DNA of 64,000 nucleotides from an uncultured Haliea sp. (GCA_947258585.1 CAMYIZ010000070.1:159220-223219), one strand, 5' to 3'; shown: positions 16,166-25,352, counted from the first letter of the stretch. The notes: generated from the sequence alone by a model not told the origin. Numbers and translations are program-made.

Positions 16166-17604
16166 GTGGGATCCGTATTCACAGGCGCGGGCCGGGTCAG
16201 CAACAGCCCCAGCAGTCCAAAGCCCAGGGCGAGGAAGATCGCGTAGCTCGCAGACACCGCAGGGTTTTTCACCAGCCCGGAAAGATTCAGTCCCAGGTGG
16301 CAGAACAGGCCCAGCACGGCCGACCCCAGCACCACCCAGAGAGGGATATGGCGCCGCACCAGGACACCGAACAGCACCGGTACGATCGAGGCGGCCGCGA
16401 GGCCGTACACCCCTTTCTGGGCGAACAGGCCGATCAGCGGCGGCGGATTCCAGGCCAGGACGACTCCCACTACGCCCACCAGCACGAGGACGAGCCGCGA
16501 TAGCGCCAGCGCGTTGTAGCGGTCGCCGTACAGGGGCTGGACGATGTCGTTGACCACCATTGCCGAGAGGGACACCAGGATGCCGTCCAGCGTACTCATG
16601 CCGGCCGCCAGCAGGGTCAGGAAAATGAACACCAGGACGTACTCGCCCCACAGGGAACTGCCGAATTCAAACAGCAGGTATTCCCGGACCACCGTGTCCT
16701 GGGCCGGCACCTCGAGCCCGGCCAGGCGGGCGTAGAAGCCGATCATCAGCATCAGGGTGAAGATGGTCCCCACCACCACCGTCGTGCCAATGAACTTGCC
16801 AATATCACGCTCACTCCGCAGGTAGAGGATCTTGGTGAGAATATGCGGCTGCAACATGAGCGCAAAGGTCACCACAAAGCCGCTGACAAACACCGAGAAG
16901 AAGTCGAAGTACAGGTCACTGCCACTGTTGAAGGCATCGGCATAGCCCGCGCCGACGCCCCTGAGCGCCGCCAGAGGGTCGTCGCCAAAGTATTTCCAGC
17001 CCTGCACAAACAGGATCACCGTGATCGCCAGCATCATCAGCCCCTGCAGGGTATTGGTGTAGGCGTGCGCATAGGTCCCGCCCATCAGCACATAGGAAAA
17101 CACAAACACCAGAACCAGGATCAGCGCCACTTTCTGGTCGATCGGGAACAGTCCGGTCAGCAGCAGGCTGCAACCCACGAGGATCAGTACCACGAAGGTG
17201 ATCGACAGCAGGTTGATGAACGCGAAAAACAGGCTCAGGCCCCGGTGGTTGTAGCGGTAGAAGATCCACTGGGGAATGGTCAGGGCCTGGCTGCTTTCAC
17301 CCAGGCGCAGGAACCCCCGTGTCAGGACCAGGAATGCGGAGAGAATGCCCAGGGATCCGGCGAGCCCGTAGTGCAGGTAGGCGCTCAGGCCGTGGCTGTA
17401 GACGAACCCCGGGTTGATCACGAAGGTCGCCGTAGAGGCAATGGAGGCCGCCAGCGTGATGCCGATAAGGTAGGGACTCATGTCCTTGTTGCCGATGGAA
17501 AAGCCGCGGATATCGCGGGTGCGGCGCATGCCCACCCAGGACAGCCAGAGCACCAGCACAATGTAGCTCGCGGTGATCAGGTACTTGAAAATCTCGGGAG
17601 TCAT
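16162..17604 (-). CDS. Sodium:solute symporter (SSS/SLC5) family transporter
   Basis: A 480-residue, multi-helix inner-membrane protein. The opening helices are followed by the SSS-type segment RDIRGFSIGNKDMSPYLIGITLAASIASTATF (here read as FSIGNKDMSPYLIGITLAAS), then the central GGTYAHAYTNTLQGLMM motif, which matches the family signature, and LLAAGMSTLDGILVSLSAMVVNDI. It would use sodium to import a solute, possibly the carboxylate that enters the periplasm through the neighbouring TBDR. It is divergent from the TetR regulator gene, and a TTCAAC-N4-GTTGAA operator overlaps its predicted -35 region. Its stop lies inside the TBDR promoter, so some read-through into the TBDR operon is possible. 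Confidence 0.92.
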   Translation of the reverse strand: MTPEIFKYLITASYIVLVLWLSWVGMRRTRDIRGFSIGNKDMSPYLIGITLAASIASTATFVINPGFVYSHGLSAYLHYGLAGSLGILSAFLVLTRGFLRLGESSQALTIPQWIFYRYNHRGLSLFFAFINLLSITFVVLILVGCSLLLTGLFPIDQKVALILVLVFVFSYVLMGGTYAHAYTNTLQGLMMLAITVILFVQGWKYFGDDPLAALRGVGAGYADAFNSGSDLYFDFFSVFVSGFVVTFALMLQPHILTKILYLRSERDIGKFIGTTVVVGTIFTLMLMIGFYARLAGLEVPAQDTVVREYLLFEFGSSLWGEYVLVFIFLTLLAAGMSTLDGILVSLSAMVVNDIVQPLYGDRYNALALSRLVLVLVGVVGVVLAWNPPPLIGLFAQKGVYGLAAASIVPVLFGVLVRRHIPLWVVLGSAVLGLFCHLGLNLSGLVKNPAVSASYAIFLALGFGLLGLLLTRPAPVNTDPT

Positions 17605-17668
17605 GGCTGCGGCCTGGTTATGGTTATGGTGTCTATCCGATCCGGATTCTGAACAAATCCGGCGCAGT

Positions 17669-17686
17669 TTTCAACAAGCGTTGAAA
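17669..17686. promoter_or_regulatory. TetR operator O3 between SSS symporter and tetR genes
   Basis: TTCAACAAGCGTTGAA (17670-17685) has the same six-base arms and four-base spacer as O1 and O2. On the minus strand its outer half overlaps a -35-like TTGAAA (17669-17674), which is 17 bases from CAGAAT, giving a plausible symporter promoter. It is 48 bases upstream of the regulator start, so autoregulation is also likely. Confidence 0.75.
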
Positions 17687-17733
17687 TTTAAACTGTGCTA
17701 TTGTCCTGAACGTTACCACCACACATATCACTA

Positions 17734-18390
17734 ATGAGCAATCCCCGCAGCCTTTCCAAACGAGAACGCATCCTGGACGTCGCGGAAGAACTTTTTGCGC
17801 TGCGCGGCTACGACGGCGTGACCCTGCGCCAGATCGCCAAGGGCGCAGGTGTCGACGTGGCGCTGGCCAGCTACCACTTCGGCAAGAAGCTCGATCTGTT
17901 CAATGCGGTTTTCGAGCGTCGGGCCCAGCTGCTCAACAGCGCGCGGCGGGACGCGCTGCGGGCCTGCCAGCTGTCGGCCGGCAGCGAGGGGCCGAGTGTT
18001 GAGCAGATCATAGAAGCCTTCCTGCGCCCGCTGGAACTTGCGCAGGAGACCGGCGACCCGGGCTGGCAGCACTATCTTGCGCTCATCGCCTATATCAACA
18101 ATTCCCCCTTCTGGGGGCCACGCATGATGTCGAAGCTGTTCGACGGCCTGGTAAGCGAATTCATAGCCGCTCTGCGCAAGGCGCTGCCTGACGCCCGGGA
18201 CGAGGATATCTACTGGTGCTACCACAATCTCTCCGGTGCGCTGACCCTGACGCTGGCCCAGACCGGGCGCATCGACAAGCTGTCCAGCGGCAAATGCCGC
18301 TCCTCTGATTTCGAGGCCGCCTACAACCACATGATTCCTTTCGTTGCCGCGGGCTTCAGGCAGGTGTGCGGCAAGGGGACCTCCCCATGA
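17734..18390 (+). CDS. TetR-family repressor (PsrA-like)
   Basis: A 218-residue TetR regulator. Residues about 8-55 are the helix-turn-helix domain (RERILDVAEELFALRGYDGV, then LRQIAKGAGVDVALASYHFGKK with the usual YHFGxK recognition end). The C-terminal ligand domain (FNAVFERRAQLLNSARRDAL onward) resembles the PsrA group, which senses fatty acids or acyl-CoA and binds inverted repeats with four-base spacers, the same geometry as the three operators found here. It is divergent from the symporter gene and coupled by ATGA overlap to an MscS channel gene. It likely represses the symporter, itself, and the TBDR-ligase-hydrolase operon, and is probably released by an acyl-CoA made by the ligase. 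Confidence 0.92.
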   Translation: MSNPRSLSKRERILDVAEELFALRGYDGVTLRQIAKGAGVDVALASYHFGKKLDLFNAVFERRAQLLNSARRDALRACQLSAGSEGPSVEQIIEAFLRPLELAQETGDPGWQHYLALIAYINNSPFWGPRMMSKLFDGLVSEFIAALRKALPDARDEDIYWCYHNLSGALTLTLAQTGRIDKLSSGKCRSSDFEAAYNHMIPFVAAGFRQVCGKGTSP

Positions 18391-19439
18391 GCGAACTCGC
18401 CTCGTTCTGGGCCGGCGGCTGGCCGGCTCTCCTGACCGTGGTCCTGGTCCTGGGCGGCGTGCAGGTGGCCAGGCTGGTGGCGCTGCGAGGCCCCCAGGGC
18501 ATGAGCAGCATTCTGTTCCAGCTCGCCGTCTGGCTGATTGTCTCCGCGGGAATCATCGCCCTGGTCGTCGTGCTTCCCATCAGTGACGAGACCCAGGGGC
18601 AGGTGCTGAGCCTGATGGGCGTCCTGCTCTCCGCCATCATTGCCCTGGCTTCAACAACCTTCGTCGCCAACGCAATGGCCGGTGTCATGCTGCAGGTCAC
18701 CCGCCCCTTTCGCCCCGGGGATTACATCCGGGTAAACGATCTGTTCGGCCGGGCGACCCGCCGCGCACTGCTCAATACCCAGATCCAGAGCGAAATGCGC
18801 GATCTGGTCACCGTGCCCAACCTGCTGCTGGTCTCCCAGCCTTTCACCGTGCTGCATCGGGAAGGCACCATCATTTCCGCCGATGTTTCCATCGGCTACG
18901 ACGTGCCCTACACCCGGGTGCAGGAGCTGCTGCTGGTCGCCGGCGAAGAGGCCGGTCTCACGGAATCTTTCGTGCTGGTGCAGGAGTTACTGGACCATGC
19001 CGTGCTCTACCGGGCCTGCGGCTTCCTCGAAGAGGTCAAGCACCCGCTCACCGCGCGCTCCAACCTGCGGAAGAAGATTCTCGAGCAACTGCACGGCAAC
19101 GGCGTGGAAATCGTCTCCCCCGGCTTCGTCTACCAGCGCCGGGTAGATGCCGGGCAAAGGGTCATTCCGGAACAGCCGGTGCTGGTCACCGGCACGAGCG
19201 AAGTGGAGACAGCGGCCCCCGAAGAGAAGATTTTCGATGAGGCCGAGGAAGCAGCGAGCCTGGAAGAGCTGCGACTGCACCGGGAGCAAATCCACCAAGA
19301 CCTGAAGGCCGGTCGCGAGCAACTCAAGCAGGCCGGCCCCGAAGAGAAGGCCGCACTGGAAAGCCAGCTCACACAACTGGAGCGGCGGGAGGCCTGGCTG
19401 GTCGAGCGGATCGACAGCCAGAAAGAAAGCAAATCCTAA
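18387..19439 (+). CDS. Small-conductance mechanosensitive channel family protein (MscS-like)
   Basis: A 350-residue membrane protein. It has an N-terminal helix (WPALLTVVLVLGGVQVARLV), a second (ILFQLAVWLIVSAGIIALVVVLP) and the pore-lining region LLSAIIALASTTFVANAMAGVML, followed by the MscS beta domain (RPFRPGDYIRVNDLFGRATRRALLNTQIQ). The C-terminal 90 residues are charged and likely coiled coil, longer than in basic MscS. It may relieve osmotic stress or act as a regulated pore. Its ATG overlaps the TetR stop (ATGA), so it is co-translated with the repressor, an unusual arrangement that ties it to the catabolic module. Its stop overlaps that of the convergent gene by three bases. Confidence 0.88.
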   Translation: MSELASFWAGGWPALLTVVLVLGGVQVARLVALRGPQGMSSILFQLAVWLIVSAGIIALVVVLPISDETQGQVLSLMGVLLSAIIALASTTFVANAMAGVMLQVTRPFRPGDYIRVNDLFGRATRRALLNTQIQSEMRDLVTVPNLLLVSQPFTVLHREGTIISADVSIGYDVPYTRVQELLLVAGEEAGLTESFVLVQELLDHAVLYRACGFLEEVKHPLTARSNLRKKILEQLHGNGVEIVSPGFVYQRRVDAGQRVIPEQPVLVTGTSEVETAAPEEKIFDEAEEAASLEELRLHREQIHQDLKAGREQLKQAGPEEKAALESQLTQLERREAWLVERIDSQKESKS

Positions 19440-19783
19440 AGATCGACCTCGCGCTGGAAGTCCGCCTCTATCCGCTGCTGCAACTCGAAGCGGGTAACAC
19501 CCTGTTCCCGCTGGCTGTCCCGCAGGCGCTGCTGATAGCGGTTGCGCCGATAGTGGGCCACCAGCCGCGGGAAGCGCTCCGGTTCCAGCTCGCCGGCGAT
19601 CAGGGCCTCGATAAAAGCGATATCGATACCCACCCGGTAGGCGATGCGGCTGGGACGGATCCGGTGGGCATGGAATTCCGCCACGATGTGCATTTGCTGC
19701 TCGCGACTGTAGTCGCACTCCCGGGAATAGCCATAGGGCGGCGATGGTGTGCGGGGATCTTTCCTGGCTGGCGTATTTTTCAT
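19436..19783 (-). CDS. Conserved hypothetical protein, helix-turn-helix-like centre
   Basis: A 115-residue protein that I cannot assign to a named family. The start MKNTPARKD at 19783 is preferred; the frame is open for another 31 codons upstream but that part is poor in protein-like character. Residues about 40-65 (RIRPSRIAYRVGIDIAFIEALIAGE) resemble a helix-turn-helix, and the C-terminal half is strongly basic and helical (HYRRNRYQQRLRDSQREQG). This suggests a small nucleic-acid-binding protein. It is convergent with the MscS gene, with overlapping stop codons, and divergent from the aldehyde dehydrogenase. Confidence 0.6.
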   Translation of the reverse strand: MKNTPARKDPRTPSPPYGYSRECDYSREQQMHIVAEFHAHRIRPSRIAYRVGIDIAFIEALIAGELEPERFPRLVAHYRRNRYQQRLRDSQREQGVTRFELQQRIEADFQREVDL

Positions 19784-19893
19784 GGCGCTGTTGTAGCAGG
19801 AGAGAATCCCGTTGCCAAGCCAAAACCGGCGGAAGCCTCGACAACTCTCCCCCCAGTCTGCACTGGCTGGCCACAAAAGACCTGCGGCGCCAG

Positions 19894-19922
19894 TTAATTT
19901 CGGCCCGCGCGACTACTATACT
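19894..19922 (+). promoter_or_regulatory. Predicted promoter of the aldehyde dehydrogenase
   Basis: TTAATT (19894-19899) and TATACT (19917-19922) are 17 bases apart, about 54 bases upstream of the ATG. The -10 is good, the -35 weak. Confidence 0.35.
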
Positions 19923-19975
19923 TTCCAGGCAGGCAGAGTAAGTTCAGCACCCGGGCCGACAAGAGGATAACAACC

Positions 19976-21436
19976 ATGAATGCACCGCCATCCATTCCGC
20001 TGTCAGCGGAAGCCGGGCAGCGCATGCTGCAGATACTGGAGGCCCAGCGCAAGGACTACCTGCGCGAAGGAGACGTTTCCGCCGCAACCCGCATCGATCG
20101 CATTGATCGCGGCATCGATGTACTGCTCAAGTACCAGGACAGGATTGTCGAGGCGCTAAACGCGGATTTCAGCTGCCGGGCGCGCCAGGTCAGCCTGCTG
20201 ACCGATGTCGCCGCAGCAGTGACGCCGCTGAAGCACGCGCGCAAGCACCTGAAGAAATGGATGCGGCCCCGGCGCCGGCCCACCATGTTCCCGCTCAACC
20301 TGCTCGGCGGCCGTTCCCGCATCGAATACCAGCCGCTGGGCGTGGTCGGCGTGATTTCTCCCTGGAACTTCCCGGTCAACCTGACCTTCGGCCCGCTGGC
20401 GGGGATTCTTGCAGCCGGCAACCGGGCCCTGATCAAGCCCTCCGAGTTTACCCCCGCTACGTCGGCAATCATGGCGGAAATGGTGGCCGCGGCCTGGGAC
20501 GAAAAGGAAGTCGCGATCTTCCCCGGCGGACCGGAAGTGGGGGAGGCCTTCTCCGCCCTGCCCTTCGACCACCTGCTCTTTACCGGCGCGACATCGGTTG
20601 CCCGCCACATCATGACGGCGGCCGCCCGCAACCTGGTGCCGGTGACCCTGGAACTGGGCGGCAAGTCCCCGGTGATCATCTCCCGCAGCGCGAACCTCGA
20701 GCAGAGCCTCGAGCGCATCATGCTGGGCAAGACCCTGAACGCCGGGCAGATCTGCCTGGCCCCGGACTACCTCATGGTACCCGAAGAAAAGCTGCAGGAG
20801 GTGATTGCCGCGGCGGAGAAAGCCGTTGCGGCGATGTACCCCCGTATCCTCGACAACCCAGAGTACACGGCGGTGGTGAATCAACGCCACTATGAACGCC
20901 TGACCGGCTACCTGAGGGAAGCCGAGGAGCGGGGCCTGAAGACCATTGCGATCAACCCGGCGAACGAGGACTTCAGCGCCCACCGGGACAGCCGGAAGAT
21001 CCCGCCCACCCTGATCCCGCAACCCGCGGATGACCTCAAGTTAATGCAGGAAGAACTGTTCGGTCCCCTGCTGCCGATCCGGACCTACAGGGATTTCGGC
21101 GAAACCATCGAATACGTCAACGCCAACCCCAGGCCCCTGGCAGCCTATTACTTCGGCAATGACAAGACCGAGGAGGAAGCCGTGCTCAAGCGCACCACCT
21201 CGGGCGGCGCCTGCATCAACGACGTCATCATGCATGTCATGCAGGAAGAGCTGCCCTTTGGCGGGGTGGGACCCAGCGGCATGGGCGCCTACCACGGCGA
21301 GGCCGGATTCCGCACCTTCAGCCATGCCAAGTCCGTCTACCGGCAAGCGGGAATCAACGTCGGCAAGCTGGGCGGAATGCTCCCCCCCTACAGCAAGGCG
21401 ACGGAGAAGACCATCAGCATGCAGGTCAGGAAATAA
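19976..21436 (+). CDS. Aldehyde dehydrogenase, coniferyl aldehyde dehydrogenase type
   Basis: A 486-residue NAD(P)-dependent aldehyde dehydrogenase. Motifs in order: [20 protein letters not shown], the cofactor loop [14 protein letters not shown], the general-base Glu in [12 protein letters not shown], and the nucleophilic Cys in [11 protein letters not shown]. The 'CLAPDY' context and the C-terminal [10 protein letters not shown] resemble coniferyl aldehyde dehydrogenases, which oxidise aromatic or long-chain aldehydes to acids. A ribosome site (AGAGGAT) lies nine bases upstream. The gene has a predicted promoter of its own. The exact substrate cannot be read from sequence; medium- or long-chain aldehydes are also possible. 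Confidence 0.92.
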   Translation: MNAPPSIPLSAEAGQRMLQILEAQRKDYLREGDVSAATRIDRIDRGIDVLLKYQDRIVEALNADFSCRARQVSLLTDVAAAVTPLKHARKHLKKWMRPRRRPTMFPLNLLGGRSRIEYQPLGVVGVISPWNFPVNLTFGPLAGILAAGNRALIKPSEFTPATSAIMAEMVAAAWDEKEVAIFPGGPEVGEAFSALPFDHLLFTGATSVARHIMTAAARNLVPVTLELGGKSPVIISRSANLEQSLERIMLGKTLNAGQICLAPDYLMVPEEKLQEVIAAAEKAVAAMYPRILDNPEYTAVVNQRHYERLTGYLREAEERGLKTIAINPANEDFSAHRDSRKIPPTLIPQPADDLKLMQEELFGPLLPIRTYRDFGETIEYVNANPRPLAAYYFGNDKTEEEAVLKRTTSGGACINDVIMHVMQEELPFGGVGPSGMGAYHGEAGFRTFSHAKSVYRQAGINVGKLGGMLPPYSKATEKTISMQVRK

Positions 21437-21515
21437 TCTCCCGGGCACCGCGGCGGTACGATTACAGCTACTGCTTGTCGCCCTGATCGCCGCTGTCCTG
21501 CTACCATGGGCGGCT

Positions 21516-22496
21516 ATGACCACAGCTGCCCGCTCACCGATTGTTATTGCCCACCGCGGGGCCAGCGGCTATGTGCCGGAACACACTCTGGCCGCCAAGG
21601 CCATGGCCCACGCCATGGGGGCGGATTTCATCGAGCAGGACGTGGTGCTGAGCCGCGACGGGGTGCCGGTCGTACTCCACGATATCTACCTGGAGTCCAC
21701 CACGGACGTGGCCGCTCGCTTCCCCGACCGCGCCCGGCAGGACGGCCGCTATTACGCCATTGATTTCACTTTGGCCGAGATACGCAGCCTGCGGGTGCAC
21801 GAGCGCACGGGGCCGGACGGCGCCGCCGCCTTCCCCTCCCGCTTTCCACTGGGACCCGGGCTGCAGGGCGTCCCCACGCTGGCCGAGGAGATCGATTTCA
21901 TAGGCGGGCTGGACCGCAGCCGGAACCGCCGGACCGGGCTCTATATTGAACTCAAGGGGCCCAACTTCCACCGTCTGGAGGGCCACGATATCGCCGTCCG
22001 GGTGCTGGAAGTGCTGGTGGAGAAAGGCTATGACCAGCGCCGGGACCAGGTCTTCCTGCAGTGTTTCGATGACGCCACCCTGCGCTATCTGCGCCATACC
22101 CTGCGTACCCCGCTGCCGCTGATCCAACTGATCGCCGACAACAGCTGGGGCGAAGACAGCGAGGTGGATTACGATTTCCTGCAGACGCCCGCCGGCCTCG
22201 ACGCGGTCGCCGCGTACGCCGATGGCATCGGTCCCTGGCTGATGCAGATCTATCGCGGCAAACGCGCCGACGGCAGCATAGAGCTCAGCGACCTGGTGGC
22301 ACTGGCGCAGCAGCGCGGATTACAGGTACATCCCTACACCTTCCGCGCCGACGCGCTGCCGGCGGGTATCGACAACTTTGGGGAATTGCTCGATATTTTC
22401 TTCAACCAGGTCGGCGTCGACGGCCTGTTTACCGACTTTCCCGACCTCGCCAGGGATTTCTTGCTTCAGCACTTCGTCAACAGGACCGCATCGTGA
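21516..22496 (+). CDS. glpQ: Glycerophosphodiester phosphodiesterase (GlpQ-like), start uncertain
   Basis: At least 326 residues from the ATG at 21516. The catalytic GDPD signature [14 protein letters not shown] is followed by [19 protein letters not shown], giving the metal and active-site His/Glu/Asp residues, and late motifs include YIELKGPNF and [12 protein letters not shown]. It hydrolyses glycerophosphodiesters to glycerol 3-phosphate and an alcohol. Directly upstream in the same frame (about 21459-21515) is a strong hydrophobic signal-like stretch ([18 protein letters not shown]) with no ATG, GTG or TTG; a start at ATG 21324 inside the preceding gene, or a CTG start at 21471, would export the protein as in periplasmic GlpQ. 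The stop overlaps the GTG of pyk (GTGA). Confidence 0.85.
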   Translation: MTTAARSPIVIAHRGASGYVPEHTLAAKAMAHAMGADFIEQDVVLSRDGVPVVLHDIYLESTTDVAARFPDRARQDGRYYAIDFTLAEIRSLRVHERTGPDGAAAFPSRFPLGPGLQGVPTLAEEIDFIGGLDRSRNRRTGLYIELKGPNFHRLEGHDIAVRVLEVLVEKGYDQRRDQVFLQCFDDATLRYLRHTLRTPLPLIQLIADNSWGEDSEVDYDFLQTPAGLDAVAAYADGIGPWLMQIYRGKRADGSIELSDLVALAQQRGLQVHPYTFRADALPAGIDNFGELLDIFFNQVGVDGLFTDFPDLARDFLLQHFVNRTAS

Positions 22497-23941
22497 CACC
22501 CAGAGTCAACCGGCGCACCAAGATTGTAGCCACCATAGGCCCAGGCAGTGAATCCGAGGACATGATAGCCCGGCTCATCGCGGCGGGGGTCAACGTCTTC
22601 AGGCTCAACTTCAGCCACGGCTCCGCCGCCCAGCACGCCCAGGTCGCACAGCGCATCCGCAAGCAGGCCGCCGTTGCCGGGCGCTATATCGGCATCCTGG
22701 CCGACCTGCAGGGTCCGAAAATACGCATCGGCAGCTTTCGCAACGGTTCCGTGCGGCTGGAGAACGGCGACCGGTTCCGCCTCGACCTGGGGCTGGGGGA
22801 GGGCGAAGGGGATGCCCACGGAGTAGGGCTAGACTACCGGGAGCTGACCACCAGCGTGTATCGCGGCGACACCCTGCTGCTGGATGATGGCCGATTGCGG
22901 CTGCGGGTGGACGAGGTACAGGGCAACGCCGTGGACTGCACTGTTCTCGTCGGCGGCGTGCTCGGGTCCCGCAAGGGCATCAACCGCCTGGGGGGCGGGC
23001 TCGCTGCGCCGGCCCTGACCACCAAGGATATCGCCGACATCGACAGCCTTGCCGAAGTGCGCCCGGATTTTGTCGCCGTATCCTTTGTCTCCAGCGCCGA
23101 GGACATTTACCAGACCCGGGACCTGCTGCGGGCCCACCAGCTGGAGCCGGCCATCATCGCCAAGATTGAACGGGCGGAAGTCGTGGCGGACGATGTCACT
23201 TTGAACGGCATCATAAACGCCTCTTTTGGCATCATGGTCGCCCGGGGCGATCTCGGCGTGGAGGTCGGCGATGCGGAGCTGATCGGCTTGCAGAAGGACC
23301 TGATATCCCGCGCCCGCAAGATGGACCGGGTGGTGATCACCGCGACCCAGATGATGGAGTCGATGATCAACAGCGCCATGCCCACCCGGGCCGAGGTTTT
23401 CGACGTGGCCAATGCGGTACTCGACGGCACCGACGCGGTCATGCTGTCGGCGGAAACCGCGGTCGGCAACTACCCTGTCGAAGTGGTCGCCGCGATGGCG
23501 GACGCGGCCCTGGGGGCGGAACGCCATCCCGTTGCCCGCACTTCCCGCTACCGTCTCGACAAGCAGTTCGCAACCGCCCAGGAAACGATTGCCATGTCCG
23601 CAATCTACGCCGCCAACCACTACAAGACCGTGCGAGGGATCGCCTGCCTGACCGAATCCGGCACCACACCGCTGCTGATGTCGCGACTGAGCTCAGGGCT
23701 GCCTATTTTCGCCCTGAGCAACCGCAGCGAAACCCTGCAGCGCCTCTGCCTCTGTCGAGGCGTGGTGCCGCTGTTCTTCGACGCCAGCGTTTTTGACCAG
23801 GATTCTGTCGAGACCAGTGCGATCGAATTCCTCTGTGACGAGGGCCAGCTGCAGAAGGGCGATGCAGTTCTGCTGACCAAGGGCGCTGTCATGGGCAGGC
23901 CCGGCTCCACCAACATCATGAAGATACTGCCTGTTCCATGA
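22493..23941 (+). CDS. pyk: Pyruvate kinase
   Basis: A 482-residue glycolytic enzyme that converts phosphoenolpyruvate and ADP to pyruvate and ATP. It shows [11 protein letters not shown] at the N-terminus, GPKIRIGSF, the catalytic Lys in IIAKIERAE, the metal site in [13 protein letters not shown], and the [11 protein letters not shown] and [15 protein letters not shown] motifs, with a normal C-terminal allosteric domain. The GTG start overlaps the GDPD stop by four bases, and its own stop overlaps the glk start (ATGA), so three genes are translationally chained. It resembles the PykA form by length. Coupling with glucokinase suggests coordinated control of sugar entry and exit of glycolysis. 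Confidence 0.95.
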   Translation: MTPRVNRRTKIVATIGPGSESEDMIARLIAAGVNVFRLNFSHGSAAQHAQVAQRIRKQAAVAGRYIGILADLQGPKIRIGSFRNGSVRLENGDRFRLDLGLGEGEGDAHGVGLDYRELTTSVYRGDTLLLDDGRLRLRVDEVQGNAVDCTVLVGGVLGSRKGINRLGGGLAAPALTTKDIADIDSLAEVRPDFVAVSFVSSAEDIYQTRDLLRAHQLEPAIIAKIERAEVVADDVTLNGIINASFGIMVARGDLGVEVGDAELIGLQKDLISRARKMDRVVITATQMMESMINSAMPTRAEVFDVANAVLDGTDAVMLSAETAVGNYPVEVVAAMADAALGAERHPVARTSRYRLDKQFATAQETIAMSAIYAANHYKTVRGIACLTESGTTPLLMSRLSSGLPIFALSNRSETLQRLCLCRGVVPLFFDASVFDQDSVETSAIEFLCDEGQLQKGDAVLLTKGAVMGRPGSTNIMKILPVP

Positions 23942-24900
23942 GTGGCGCTACTGAACCGGGCGGACGCCTGGTGGCAGATATTGGCGGCACCAACACCCGT
24001 ATTGCCCTGTTCGGAACCACTGGCGGCAGGCTACAGTTTGTAGGTCGCTACCTGAACCGCGAGTTTGGCGGGCTCGATGCCGTCATCGCCCGCTGGCTGG
24101 ATGAGTATCCCGACGCCGGGCCCCGGGAGGCCTGTATCGCGGTCGCAGCGCCGCCCGATGGCGACACCGCCACCATGAGCAATTGCAGCTGGTCCTTCAG
24201 TGGACGCGAGCTCGCCGCGCGCTTTGGCTGGGATCGTGTCCGCCTGCTCAACGACTTCCAGGCCAATGCCTACGCCCTGCCCTGGCTGCAGCCGGACGAC
24301 TGCCTCGAAATCCAAGCCGGTACTGGCCATTACCCGCGCCTTGCCGTGATGGGCCCTGGCACAGGGCTGGGCGGGGCGGTTCTGGATACCAGTCACCGGG
24401 ATTACCTCGCCATAGCCTGCGAACCCGGACACATGGACCTGGCACCGGGCGGAGCAGAAGAGCTGGAGCTGTGGCGCGTATTGATGCGTGAGTATGGCCG
24501 CATCTACACGGAATTGCTGCTGTCCGGGCCCGGCCTGCAACGTCTACACCGGGCGCTGGCTCTAATGCACGGTGTCACTGCGGAGCCCCTGCGCAGCGAG
24601 GAGATCACCGCACGGGCTGTGGCGGGAACAGATGCGCTGAGCAGCGCAACCCTGCACCAGTTTTGCGCCCTGCTGGGGGCCGCGAGTGCCGATTTTGTCC
24701 TGGCCAGCGGCGCTTTCGGGGGTCTCCACCTGGCGGGAGGCATCCTGCCCACTTTCCCGGAATTCCTGCAGGCAAGTGAATTCCGGCGACGGTTTGCCGA
24801 TCGCGGGCCGATGCAGACGCATCTGGAGCGGATGCCGGTGAGGCTTGTCACCCACGTAAACCTCGGCCTGCTGGGTGCCGGGCACGCGCCCCTGGCCTGA
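23938..24900 (+). CDS. glk: Glucokinase
   Basis: A 320-residue bacterial glucokinase of the ROK-independent Glk type. The phosphate-binding motif LVADIGGTNTRIALF lies at the N-terminus, then RLLNDFQANAYALPWL, AVMGPGTGLGGAVLD, and the sugar-binding ACEPGHMDLAPGG. It phosphorylates glucose with ATP to glucose 6-phosphate in the cytoplasm. The ATG overlaps the pyk stop (ATGA). No terminator was seen after it before the cold-shock gene leader. Confidence 0.94.
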   Translation: MSGATEPGGRLVADIGGTNTRIALFGTTGGRLQFVGRYLNREFGGLDAVIARWLDEYPDAGPREACIAVAAPPDGDTATMSNCSWSFSGRELAARFGWDRVRLLNDFQANAYALPWLQPDDCLEIQAGTGHYPRLAVMGPGTGLGGAVLDTSHRDYLAIACEPGHMDLAPGGAEELELWRVLMREYGRIYTELLLSGPGLQRLHRALALMHGVTAEPLRSEEITARAVAGTDALSSATLHQFCALLGAASADFVLASGAFGGLHLAGGILPTFPEFLQASEFRRRFADRGPMQTHLERMPVRLVTHVNLGLLGAGHAPLA

Positions 24901-24936
24901 GACAGAAACGCGACAATCGGCTGCAAACGGGTAAAA

Positions 24937-24965
24937 TTGCCCAAATTTTTTGTTCCCGCTGTAAT
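24937..24965 (+). promoter_or_regulatory. Possible promoter of the cold-shock gene (long 5' leader)
   Basis: TTGCCC (24937-24942) and TGTAAT (24960-24965) are 17 bases apart and would give a leader of about 155 bases before the csp ATG, in keeping with the long regulatory leaders of cold-shock genes. The leader contains the repeated AAGTTCC (25034-25040 and 25044-25050). Other start sites nearer the gene are possible. Confidence 0.35.
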
Positions 24966-25126
24966 CCCAGCAACTGGCGGCGGTGCTACACTTCCTGAAG
25001 CTGAGAAATCAGTGGTATTTATGCGCGTGGTCGAAGTTCCCTCAAGTTCCTCGGTACGTCGAACATAAATAGTGACTAAACCCCTGGGGCCCTGACGGGC
25101 TTTCCATTGCTATACAGGTAACACTT

Positions 25127-25333
25127 ATGTCTACAGAAACCGGCACCGTTAAGTGGTTTAACGAGACCAAGGGATTCGGCTTTATCGAGCGCGAAAACGG
25201 CCCCGATGTATTTGTTCACTTCAGCGCCATCAAGGGCGAAGGGTTCAAGACACTGACTGACGGTCAAAAGGTACAGTTCACTGTCACCAATGGCCAGAAA
25301 GGCCCCCAGGCCGAGAACGTAACTCCTGTCTAA
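25127..25333 (+). CDS. Cold-shock protein, CspA family
   Basis: A 68-residue single-domain nucleic-acid-binding protein with RNP1 (KGFGFIE) and RNP2 (DVFVHFSAI), full length for the family. It binds single-stranded RNA and DNA and acts as an RNA chaperone. It has an isolated position with a leader of about 225 bases after glk and a strong bidirectional terminator directly after its stop. Which csp paralogue it is cannot be told. Confidence 0.96.
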   Translation: MSTETGTVKWFNETKGFGFIERENGPDVFVHFSAIKGEGFKTLTDGQKVQFTVTNGQKGPQAENVTPV

Positions 25334-25352
25334 GGGGTCTCGTTCGGGGAAA

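Noticed and set aside
15800..16503. Plus-strand frame of 240 codons across the TBDR promoter and symporter end
   Set aside because: It would cover the operator-promoter region and two genes with clear motifs on the other strand.
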